The notes under the pieces are model-generated. The model made no database searches. It was given only the letters and a program-made list of their open reading frames with translations, and had not been told where the DNA came from. Shown piece after piece: positions 50,881 to 60,297 of a stretch of 64,000 nucleotides of DNA. A program made the translations under genes and the position numbers. The stretch comes from Icerya purchasi (Eukaryota > Arthropoda > Insecta > Hemiptera > Monophlebidae). The stretch's first letter is position 1; each line of letters opens with the position of its first letter. Where the stretch lies: positions 23,013,191-23,077,190 of the forward strand of contig CM077116.1 of assembly GCA_039619475.1 (NCBI GenBank), given 5' to 3'.

Positions 50881-51651
50881 TCTCGTTAAATATAAATATA
50901 GAGTAATTCGGAATACAAAACCAATGCAACAGATTTAAAATGTTTAAGTACGTACTTAATGAAATTCTACGCGTACGCACTAAATTGTAAATAATTTTAA
51001 AATTAAATTTAAAATTAAATTATTTACAATTGGTATATCGTATGAACTAGAAATGAACATACGAACTGGCCGGCATTTTAGTCTTACTCTATATCCCTCT
51101 TTTTAACGCGGCAATGAGGAAAAAAGGAATATAGTTAGAATCACGGTCTCTGTTTTGACTCGAACGGTATTACCCCGAATAAAAGTAATAATAGTAACGC
51201 ATTTAATGTGAAACATTAATATTTTATTATATTAAAAGAAGCGGAAACTATGGTTTTATTATTAATAATAAAAAACAATTTTTATCGAACGCTATCTATC
51301 GGTGTAAACTGCTCCTGCTTCACACAGAATCGACACTACAGAAGTGATAAAAATGTAGTACTTATCTATTGAAAACTGAAAAATTAATTACACGTTATTT
51401 TACTGTCACGACAGAAGAATCGTTTAAAAAATAAATATAGCTTTCCGTGCTTCAAACGTCAGTTTCAAGATATCTGATTGATTTAAATAATGCAGCCAAG
51501 TTTAACGTAAAAAATAAAATGAGAATGAAATGAAACAAATGAAGAAAAAAGCGATGAAATATCGAAAGTACGAAGATAAATTACAATTATGCTATTACAT
51601 GAAATTTAAAAAAAAAAAAAAAAAACAGGCAAAGAAAGAATAGAAACTTAC

Positions 51652-51851
51652 TCCGAGTAGGTTTCTAGGAACGTATCCTTCTTGGTCGTTAAGTCGAGAC
51701 CACCACCATTCCCTCTCCCACTCGTCGCCTTTCCTTATGACCGTTAAACGATCTCCTTCCTTGAAACTTAATTCGTCCGAATTATGAGCATCGTAATCGA
51801 ATACCGCGTACACTATACCATTGTTCAGGATGCCCAATTTTTCTTGAATAC
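51652..51851 (-). CDS. ASPP: ASPP, SH3-domain exon
   Basis: Internal exon of 200 bp. The acceptor is TGCATAG before 51851 and the donor is GGA|GTAAGT after 51652. After the two bases completing Ser it reads [20 protein letters not shown], then a full SH3 core: ALYDY-like [25 protein letters not shown], the tryptophan cluster EWWWSRLND, and [10 protein letters not shown]. The three adjacent tryptophans and EGYVPRN are typical of ASPP SH3 domains, which contact p53 and internal proline motifs. The exon ends in phase 0 straight after NLLG. Relatives have only a short tail (about 10-15 residues) beyond this point, so one more small exon is expected at lower coordinates. Confidence 0.97.
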
Positions 51852-52180
51852 CTATGCAATTGTAAATAATTACACGCTGTTTTATGTCCGATTATATTCG
51901 TACTTGATAAACGATAATATTTTTCGCCTATGCGCAAAAATTTATTTCAGCGAGAAGGGTACATCTTCGCTATAAAATACGAATATTTTCGAAAATTAGT
52001 TCGTAATTTTTATTACGCAATACGAGACATTTATAGAATACTATAATGTGCGGTTCGACAGAAGAGCTGCAAAATAATTTCTTCCGACAATTACACTCAG
52101 AATCTATCTGGACCGTTTGATTATTAAACATATTTATATTTATAGCTAAAGTTAAAATTAAATTCACACGAATATCTTAC

Positions 52181-52347
52181 TGTATAAAAATTCCGAACAT
52201 CCGTCAAATCCCTCTTCATCTTCTTCGCATTTTTCGGCGGCAGTCTCTTGGTCCGAGAGAGTGGTAGCGAAAATGCAAGCCCCGTGTTCGACCAAAAACC
52301 GCACCATTGCCAGATTGTTCAAACTCGCAGCGCAATGTAACGGAGTC
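52181..52347 (-). CDS. ASPP: ASPP, ankyrin-repeat exon 2
   Basis: Internal exon of 167 bp. The acceptor is TTTTTTTTTAG before 52347 and the donor is TACA|GTAAGA after 52181. Its first base completes the Trp begun in the previous exon. The product continues [19 protein letters not shown], then [20 protein letters not shown], an acidic loop [11 protein letters not shown], and SEFLY. This is the last ankyrin repeat region of ASPP proteins; the acidic loop and the SQFLYG-like end that leads to the SH3 domain are conserved in the vertebrate proteins. It ends in phase 1 and joins exon 51652-51851 through a Ser codon. Confidence 0.97.
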
Positions 52348-53636
52348 CTAAAAAAAAAAGGAAACAAAAACTTGAAAACGGTTAAGGATTAAGATAACAA
52401 CTCTTCGGTATAACAGAATTACAAAAAAAAAAAAAAAAAAAAATTATATTTTTCAAATTTCACTTACTTCACTACTGTACAAGTTAAAAACATTTTTAAG
52501 TCATCTTTGAAATTTGATCGGAGACGTCGAGAAAGATTAATAAATGCGGCATTGAAAATTCTTTTTATCCCGCAGATGATGGCGGATTTGTAGAAAAACT
52601 TTGAAAGAATTGTCATCCGCTAAAAGTTTACTTTGTATCGTTTAAAAATAGCAACTTTAAACCGCAATGACTTTTTATTAACAACATTACTACGCCCCAT
52701 TTATTTATACCGTTACATTTATTTTTGTCGCGATGAAAATTTTAAATTTTTTTCTCTTTTTGCTTTCACACCTATGACCTTAGTGATCTGCTAAAAATTT
52801 TTATCCTGAGTATTATCAGCGTGTCTAGTCGTTTTCAACTAACCGCGGTAGGAAAACTAAATATTAAGGTATTTTAGTACTCGGATGTTCAGAGAACTAT
52901 GATTCTTTTTTGATGGCGAGGGCTTGCAACAATCCGCCTAAATGAACTTATGACCAGGACTTTTAATATTTACACACACGCTACGCGTGTATTTGTTTTT
53001 TATCCTAAATCATTGCATTTTTAAGCACAATTCTGACCAAAAAATGTTTTGTTTTTTTTTTACGTTGGCGAATAAAAACTGTTTACGATTAGTTTTTTTT
53101 TTCTTAAAAATGTAAAAATACTTTCGTAAAAATAAATAAGTTAAATCTCTTAAAAAAGGAAACATTTTGGTAAAGTTCTATTTTAATAATAGTTTTCTAT
53201 AAAATCTAATGCCAATAAAAATTGTGACAAATATGCACAACGAGAGAGGTATTGTCAATATTCAATCGACAAATTTTGTTCTTGCAATTAAAACATACCG
53301 CGTCCGCATCTGTATAGCGAACACTAGTAATTCTCCATTAGATGACGTCAACAGTTACATTGTAATAAACAGGCATTTTATTGAACAAATTTATTGGCTT
53401 CCAGTTTATTAGTGTTAATTATAAAATACATTCTATACCGTTATTGGGTTTTTAATAGAAAGACATACCCAATATTAATGTATTTTGGTAGTTAATTTGA
53501 AATAGCGTTGAGTTTAAAATATTTAACAAATTATTTTTATCGTTTTTTCTTTAATTTTCTTTTTTTTCCTTCTTTTTCTAAAAAAATTCCCTATATCTTT
53601 TCACATTCAGTATGATGTAATTAGCCTTGAAAACCG

Positions 53637-53672
<36 letters not shown>

Positions 53673-53721
53673 ATTTAGATTACTTTAAACTTAAATTTAC
53701 TACGCAAAACGATGTCCTTAC

Positions 53722-54004
53722 CATCCGTCGGAGTCTTGAGCATTAACATCACAGCCGAACTGCACGAGAAAGCGAACAATGTCCACATGTCCGGCACAAA
53801 CAGCATTGTGCAGTGCCGTGATACCCTCATCATTAGCAGCACTCGGATTTCTTACTTGACTCGCTGTTTTTACTACCAGTTCTAGTTCGCCTTCCAGCGA
53901 CGCGTCCAGCAATAATGCCAGCGGATCAAATGATACTCGCCGTTTGCTATTACTAGCGTTATTATGCTTCAGATTGCCTTTTCTTATCATTTTCATGGCA
54001 TCAC
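53722..54004 (-). CDS. ASPP: ASPP, ankyrin-repeat exon 1
   Basis: Internal exon of 283 bp. The acceptor is TTTACAG before 54004 and the donor is GGATG|GTAAGG after 53722. It encodes [15 protein letters not shown], then the family signature [19 protein letters not shown], and two ankyrin repeats ([36 protein letters not shown]). It ends in the first two bases of a Trp codon (SDGW). The signature leading into a hydrophobic LLLDA helix and [16 protein letters not shown] matches the start of the ankyrin domain in ASPP1, ASPP2 and iASPP. The ankyrin-SH3 module is the p53- and PP1-binding part of the family. No frameshift or stop interrupts the exon. Confidence 0.97.
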
Positions 54005-54419
54005 CTGTAAAAAAAATAGAACATTATTCATGTCATTTCAATAATTATCGCGTTATTTTACTACATAACCATTAATTGCCTTTGACTATCTTATTATTGC
54101 TAGAGCCCCATGGTCGATCGCCTTTATCGATGCGTGTTTCTTAGAATCAATCCTCCTCCCTACAGCTGTTTAGCGAAAAAGTATTTTCTAATAGCGCATA
54201 GTTTTTTATGGTGTTAAATTGGAATTTAGCGTTTAAGACAATACGTAAACGGCATATTTATAGTCTTATATTTCGTAAATGCAGCTACTGCAAATGTGCT
54301 ATACCCTTGAAGAATATTTTCTTACGGAAATAGTCAAATCGTTAAATTTAAACAGGAGCAATTTCAGTTTGCGAGTAATTTTTATGAAATTTTCAGACAA
54401 TTTTACATAGCACTGTGAT

Positions 54420-54936
54420 TGCTAAGGAGACATCCATTAATTACGTCAGTTCGAAATGGGGGGGGGGTCCAGCGAAATTTCATTAAATCTCGTTTAAACT
54501 GAGGGGAGGATAATTAAAAATCTCACGTCAACTTTTAAAGAACATATATTATTATACAGATAATAGAAAAAAAATTACTGAATTTTTCTTTTACTTTTCT
54601 TTGGAGCGCCCCATTTTACCCGCTTAAAAATCTCATAGCAATTAAAAACTTTTGTTTCGACAATAAAGAAAAAGTAAAAAAAAAAAAAAAAAAAACGATC
54701 AGAGTTTTAAAAAGAAACAAAAACCGGTATAGTACATGAATGCCTATGGAGTGAGTGAAACATGTCTGGTGCTTTTTTCTGCTTTATAAAAATAAATTTA
54801 GTCCTTTAACAACTATTGTGTAAATCTCACGTGAAGAGAAGGTGGGTCCCACCAAATCTCACTAAATCTCACCAAAAAAGAGGAGGGGTCCAAGTTGAAA
54901 GAAAAACAGCCGACGTAATTAATGCATGATCGCTAA
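54420..54936. mobile_element. short terminal-inverted-repeat element (MITE-like)
   Basis: The ends are inverted copies. The left end reads TTGCTAAGGAGACATCCATTAATTACGTC and the right end reads GACGTAATTAATGCATGATCGCTAA, which pair over about 25 positions with a few mismatches. Inside, related blocks recur in both halves: a G-run with GGTCC, and AAATCTCAC/AAATCTCAT words. No open frame of note. The size of about 520 bp, the inverted ends and the lack of coding fit a non-autonomous DNA element. No clear target-site duplication was made out. It sits in the large ASPP intron, 416 bp from the exon at 54004. Confidence 0.55.
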
Positions 54937-55125
54937 TGTTTTAAAAATTCTAACATATACGGGTGTGTGTGTGTGTGCGTACGAGTGTAAGAATAAATTT
55001 GTCTCATATATATATTTTTTAATGGTCATAGGTTTTCGTAAAACTTGAGAACTACTGAACTTAAAAATTCCTTTATAATAAAACAAACTTTAATAACAAA
55101 CAATATAGAACAATAAATTAGATAA

Positions 55126-55196
55126 ATACCTATTTAGAAACGTTTTCGGGCATAACCCATCATCAGCTAAAACTAACTTAAAGGAAACTTAAAACA
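55126..55196 (-). ncRNA. hammerhead-ribozyme-like core in left Penelope arm
   Basis: Inverted copy of the motif in the right arm. On the minus strand CTGATGA is at 55166-55160, followed by the GGG/CCC stem II and GAAA at 55147-55144. The core is identical in both arms; the flank differs by at least one base (GTATG here, GTACG in the right arm). The ribozyme would be transcribed with the element's coding strand, downstream of the GIY-YIG stop codon. Confidence 0.62.
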
Positions 55197-55333
55197 TACT
55201 GAAGTGAATATAGGGAATACATGTGTATATATAGTAGATGTAAAGAGGAATAAACATAGCAGGTATAAAAATCAATAAGTTGAAAATGCTAATAATTAAT
55301 ATAAAATATAAAATAAAACAAGAAGACAAAAAG

Positions 55334-57026
55334 TTAAATTTTTATATTAAACAGTGGATTATTATTATTAGGTGTTTGGTCATTTAAAATATTATTTTTA
55401 TATTTATTTATATAATAATTTTCTGCAATGTTCATATTATTACCTTTGTGATAAGTGGCCAGGATGGTTACAGTATTTTCTATTGAATTAGGTTTATGTT
55501 TATTTTTAATTCAATGTTCTGCATAGGTTGATTTTTCTATTTCATTATTATTAAATGTTTTTATATGTTCTTTATATCTGCAATGAATTTTTCACCCTGT
55601 TTGACCAATGTATGATTTCTCACAATCAGTACAATTTATTTTATATATACCGCTATTTTTGTAAATATTATTATTTTTTAAATTTAAGGAGTTTATTTTA
55701 TATCTTAAATTATTTTTAGTTTTGAATGCTACATTTAAACCTTGTTTTTTGAATAAATTGGTTAATTTGTATATGTTATTGTTTATAAATGTGAATGTTA
55801 TCCATCCTTTATTGTTAGTAGCATTATTGACTCTTAATTTTTGTATATATTTTGATTTTGATTTTATTTTGTGAATTAATTTATCTATTATTTGTTCGTC
55901 ATAACCATTATTTCTTGCCAAAGTCTTTAATATATTAATTTCTATTTGTTTTTTATTTATATTCATGGGTGTAGTTAATAATCTATCTATTGCAGTCATG
56001 AAGTAAGCATATTTATGTTGGTTTGGGTGATTTGATGTTTTATGAATTATATTATCAGTGGTGGTTTGTTTTCTATAAATATTATATATTAACTTATCCT
56101 TTGATTTTATTATTGTTATATCTAAGAAATTTATTTTGTTATTTTCTTCTTTTTCCATAGTATAATGAATATTTTTGTGAATTTTATTTAAATCATTTAG
56201 AATGTCATTTCCAGTATTACTATTATTTTCATCAAAAATTAGTAGTGTATCATCTACATATCTAATATAAGATTTAATATTGTATTTTTGTATTATATTT
56301 TCCATGTATATTTCTTCTAAATTTTGTAAAAAGATTTCACTTAAAATACCTGACAAAGGTGAGCCCATAGCTAAACCATTATTTTGTATATACATGGAGT
56401 TATTAAAATTAAAGTAATTTTGTTCTGTAATAGTTTTAATTATTTGGATTAATTGATTACAAAAAATATTATTCTTTAACTTATTTACAGATTTTTTAAT
56501 TATATCTATGGTTTCATTTATAGGTATATTTGTATAAAGGTTTGTTATATCATAAGAAATTAGTTTAGTTTTGTTATTAATTTTTATATTTTTTAATTTA
56601 TCAAAAACATCCAATCTGTTTCTAATAGCATAATTATTATTAATTGATATATTAGTTTTTAATATTTTAGTTATTAATTTTGAGATTTTATAAGAAAGTG
56701 CACTAGTATAATTTATTAGTGGTCTTATAGGAGCATTATTTTTATGTATTTTTATTAAAGGGTTAAGAGTTGGTGCTTTTGGGTTCATATTTATTAAATA
56801 TTTAGCTTCATTATTATTTATTCTTTTATTATTTTTCTTATTTTTATTTGATATTTATTAGTGGGGTCTATTTTTATTAATTGTATATTATTAATCTTTT
56901 AAAAAATTTTCAGTTTTTTGGATGATTTCATTTTTATTGATGATTACTAAACTGTTTCCCTTATCTGCTTTTACAATGACTGCATTGTTTTGTTTTAATT
57001 TATTATTGATATTTTTAATTGTGTTT
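55334..57026 (-). pseudogene. Penelope-like reverse transcriptase / GIY-YIG endonuclease, broken
   Basis: The main open stretch is 56788 to 55592 (398 codons). N-terminal RT sequence (VIVKADKGNSLVIINKN) is read at about 57000-56890 and needs one frame change near 56890 to join. RT motifs follow in order: NPLIKIHKNNAPIRPLIN, SYDITNLYTNIPI, NGLAMGSPLSGILSE, and the catalytic box RYVDDTLLIF, which is intact. The C-terminus is a GIY-YIG nuclease (SGIYKINCTDC, KSYIGQTG, then RYKEH and ILATYHKGNNMNIAENYY). It is interrupted by two in-frame TGA codons just after GQTG and after YAEH, and ends at the TAA at 55334. Penelope RTs are related to telomerase and use the nuclease to cut target DNA. With the 5' truncation, one frameshift and two stops, this copy is probably dead. 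Confidence 0.9.
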
Positions 57027-57301
57027 GTAACCATCCTGGCCACTTATCACAAAGGTAATAATATGAACATTGCAGAAAATTATTATATAAATAAATATAA
57101 AAATAATATTTTAAATGACCAAACACCTAATAATAATAATCCACTGTTTAATATAAAAATTTAACTTTTTGTCTTCTTGTTTTATTTTATATTTTATATT
57201 AATTATTAGCATTTTCAACTTATTGATTTTTATACCTGCTATGTTTATTCCTCTTTACATCTACTATATATACACATGTATTCCCTATATTCACTTCAGT
57301 A

Positions 57302-57372
57302 CGTTTTAAGTTTCCTTTAAGTTAGTTTTAGCTGATGATGGGTTATGCCCGAAAACGTTTCTAAATAGGTAT
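57302..57372 (+). ncRNA. hammerhead-ribozyme-like core in right Penelope arm
   Basis: The sequence contains CTGATGA at 57332-57338, a GGG/CCC stem II closed by TTATG, and GAAA at 57351-57354, in the order and spacing of the hammerhead catalytic core. Upstream TTTAG can pair with downstream CTAAA as stem I. The segment AACGTT after the core is self-complementary, as in the short palindromic stem III of Penelope-encoded hammerheads, which are thought to act as dimers. The base at 10.1 is U, opposite C, not the usual G-C pair, so activity is uncertain. Hammerheads in Penelope pseudo-LTRs are documented in the literature. This assignment is by eye, without a covariance search. Confidence 0.62.
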
Positions 57373-58129
57373 TTATCTAATTTATTGTTCTATATTGTTT
57401 GTTATTAAAGTTTGTTTTATTATACAGTTTTAACAAACAGGATGTATTCACCTACATAAAATTCCTTTAATTGTATCAAAATTTAAATAGACAGCAAAAA
57501 AGTAAGCCAATTCAGAAAAAAATAGATCATTTTAAAAATCTTGCTATTTATTGATTTACTTGATTATTTACTTATGATTTTATTTTTTTTTTGGAATATT
57601 TAATTTTGTGTCTCTATTTAAAACAAGTTCAATTTTTTCAGATTTTATGCCATCATTATTTTCCTATTTTTCACATTAGTAACAGTAATGTTAACACTTT
57701 TTAAAAATAATGTAAAATTACTAGTAACTTAACGTGTGTAATTTAATTAACAACACATTTTTTAAGAGAAATGAGCCGGTATATAAGATTTATTGATTTA
57801 CTTAAAATTTTATTATTTTCCTGTGTTTAATAATATATATCGAACTGCACCGGGTAATAAAATCTACATATCTTCGGTAAAGTTAATTTAATATGTAAAC
57901 CTTATTGACGAAACAAGATATATGAAAAAGGTTTTTCTAATTATTTTGATAAACAGCAGCTCCCGGCGAAATGAAAAGGTAGTCGTTAAAAAATTAAATT
58001 TTATTTTTCAATATAGTAATCTTAGTATAAAATGGAAATGGCGGAATTCTTATTATTTGAATTAAATAAATAATGCAAAAACACGGGGACCACTGCTGCT
58101 GTACACACTCTCTCTCTCTTCTTGTGTCC

Positions 58130-59640
58130 TACGCATGACTGCACGTAGACGATCCTTGGTATTTGAAATTTTTCAAATTTTCCACCCTCTTGCAGCCCTC
58201 ATTAGATCTTCCACTGATTTTATCCTAGTCCATTGATGTATGTTACTTAAGCATGACATCTTCCTTCTTCCTGGACCTCTTCGACCTTCAATTTGTCCTT
58301 GTATAATCAGTTTTAATAATTTGTATTTCTTTTCTCATATAACGTGCACGAAGTATTTTATCTTACGTTTCTGTATTGTTTCGACTACGTTTCGTTCAGT
58401 ATTAGCCAATTGCAATACTTCTCTGTTGCTTAACTTCTGTGTCCATGGGATACGCAGCATTCTTCTGTAAAACCACATCCCACAAGCTTTCAAATGATTA
58501 ATAATTTTAGTTGTGTATGTTATCGTTTTCTCACCATATAACAGAACTGAATATACGTAAGCATCCTTTGTCTGGTTTATCAAATATAAATTTCCCAGTT
58601 TCTTCAGAATTGTTTTAGCATATTCGATTCTACGTCAGACTTCAACTTCAGGTTCTAACTTCTCTGTTATAAAACATCCGAAATATTTGAATTCTTGTAC
58701 TTGCTTTACTTCCTGACCGTTGATTAAGATTCTTGTATTTGGATGTTCTTCCCGGCTTATCACCATAAATTTGGTTTTCTTCACATTTATGTTAAGCCCA
58801 TATTTTATACCCGCGTCATTCATATTATTGGTTATATCTTGTAAGTCTTCTATCGAATCAGCAAATAGTACTGTATCATTCGCATACCTTATATTATTTA
58901 ACCATTTCCCATTCATTTTAACACCTTTTTCGACATTATAGACTGCTTCCTTAAAATACATTAAATAGTAAAGGGGACAATATACAACACTATCGTACAC
59001 CTCTGCATATTTCGATATTTTCCGATTCTTTTCCATCTACTAGGACTGTGGCCGATTGCTTCCAATGCAGATTCTTGACAATCCTTGTGTCATACGCATT
59101 TACGATTTTCTCCTGTAATATTTGAATTAACTTTTTATATTTAACTCTATCGAATACTTTATCATAATCGAAGAAGTCTCGACATTTTTCGAAAAGTCAT
59201 TCACAGCCAACAGTACGTCTCAGGTTCCGAGTCCTTGTCTGAAACCAAAACTGATTTTGGATCCAAGTCCTGTTCACAGACACATCTGATTCTTGCATTA
59301 TTCTAAAGAATATTTTAAGAAGGTTACTCATTAAACTGATCGTTCTGTAATCATCACATCTGGTTGCCGTTGCTTTATTGGGTATTGTAACGAATGTTGA
59401 GCGAAGCCATTCATCTGGTATTTCTGCTGAATTATATATTTCATTGAACAGAATTGTTATCTTTTCGACGTTATCATTGTTCAATAATTTTATTATTTCA
59501 CTAGGTATCTCATCAGGTCCAGGCGCTTTTCTCTGTTTAGTTGCCCTGGTTACGTATTCTACCTCAGATTTCAATATCTTTATTTTTATTCCTCTGCAAC
59601 TGGCGTATCTATTTCACCTCTAGAGGCACTGTAAACTGTC
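58130..59640 (-). pseudogene. RTE-type LINE relic, reverse transcriptase and C-terminal part
   Basis: Minus-strand LINE fragment inside the ASPP intron, broken into at least four frames. In order: TRATKQRKAPGPDEIPSEII, EIPDEWLRSTFVTIPNK and DDYRTISLMSN near 59570-59300 (RT fingers); GKWLNNIRYANDTVLFADS near 58900-58860 (the active-site box); GLNINVKKTKFMVISREE and FKYFGCFITEK near 58800-58660; and LLYGEKTITYTTKIINHL with WFYRRMLRIPWTQK near 58550-58440. A Gly/Arg-rich SW-KNIRQWTG-like tail lies near 58290-58200. Motif order and the YRRMLRIPWT tail fit RTE/BovB-like elements. The YADD box reads YAND, so a catalytic Asp is lost. The endonuclease domain is absent, so the copy is 5'-truncated. 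Confidence 0.85.
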
Positions 59641-59800
59641 TTAATGTAATCACTCCACGAGTTTGTCATCTATACCGAAACGATTATGATTATTTCAAAA
59701 CGAGAGCTTCTAAACTGATCATTTTTATACAACGACTGCAGGATACTCTAAAAGATAGCTTATAATACGAGTGAAATGACGTTAAATACGAGTTGTTTAC

Positions 59801-60297
59801 TTGATTTTTCGGCATCCTCTGAATCGGGAGAAGAGCTGCTATATTTATCGCTGCTGCAATTATCATTCTGATCGTCTGTAGCCGAACCGATGTTCAGCAT
59901 AAGATGATGATTGGACACTCCGTCGCAGCAATTTTCTTGTTCTTTGTCCGACTTGGGTAACAGATCTTCGGGAGGTGCTTCGTTTTCCGGAAACAGGTAA
60001 GCCGGAGGTAGTTCGATCCGTCTGTTACTGCTGGAAAAGTAAGAATTCTCGGAACTGCTTACGTCACTACCCGAGCTTGAGTCGTGATTTAACAGATCGC
60101 ACATCAGCTGACTGCTGTAATTCTGATGTTTTTCCAAATCGGTAAGATTTCTCGTCTGCACTACGATCGTACGCATTCTGACGTGCTTGTCTACGTCGTC
60201 GTCGTACGGTGGTTCTACATTTGGTAATGGCGGCGGCGGGGAATCCGACTTTACGCCGTTCGAGGAATCGTTTTTAGCGTTTAACGAGCCGATATTT
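59801..60297 (-). CDS. ASPP: ASPP, acidic serine-rich linker exon
   Basis: Internal exon of 497 bp. The acceptor is TGTTTAG before 60297 and the donor is TCAA|GTAAAC after 59801. It starts with one base that completes Arg, then NIGSLNAKNDSSNGVKSD, a proline patch (SPPPPLPNVEPPYDDD), and a middle segment KHVRMRTIVVQTRNLTDLE. It ends in a low-complexity acidic serine-rich region (SSSGSDVSSSENSYFSSS and DKYSSSSPDSEDAEKSS). It is probably disordered and carries several candidate proline-directed phosphorylation sites. It ends in phase 1, and the next exon starts with the two bases that make Ser. There is no recognisable fold. It corresponds in position to the unstructured region before the ankyrin repeats of ASPP1/2. 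Confidence 0.88.

Larger units (their letters stand above)
55074..57424 (-). mobile_element. Penelope-like element with GIY-YIG endonuclease and inverted terminal arms
   Basis: The element lies in an ASPP intron and is coded on the same strand as the gene. Two arms of about 398 bp, 55074-55471 and 57027-57424, are nearly perfect inverted copies. Each contains the C-terminal end of the coding region plus the 3' UTR. Between them lies the coding body. The arrangement, a 5'-truncated copy joined to an inverted 3' fragment of a second copy, is typical of Penelope-like elements and their pseudo-LTRs. The near identity of the arms suggests a fairly recent insertion. Each arm also carries a hammerhead-like core, listed separately. 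The outer ends read TATAATAAAACAAAC and its complement. Confidence 0.9.
54005..59800 (-). other. ASPP intron loaded with transposons
   Basis: Intron of about 5.8 kb between the serine-rich and first ankyrin exons. Besides the three elements listed separately it holds a (GT)n run at 54963-54980, an AT-rich spacer at 57425-58080 with no recognisable feature, and a (CT)n run near 58109-58119. No additional exon was seen. Confidence 0.8.

Noticed and set aside
56922..57164. 80-codon plus-strand frame as a separate gene
   Set aside because: Its second half is the GIY-YIG C-terminus within the inverted Penelope arm. The first half is the reverse of the RT body, so it is a junction artefact.
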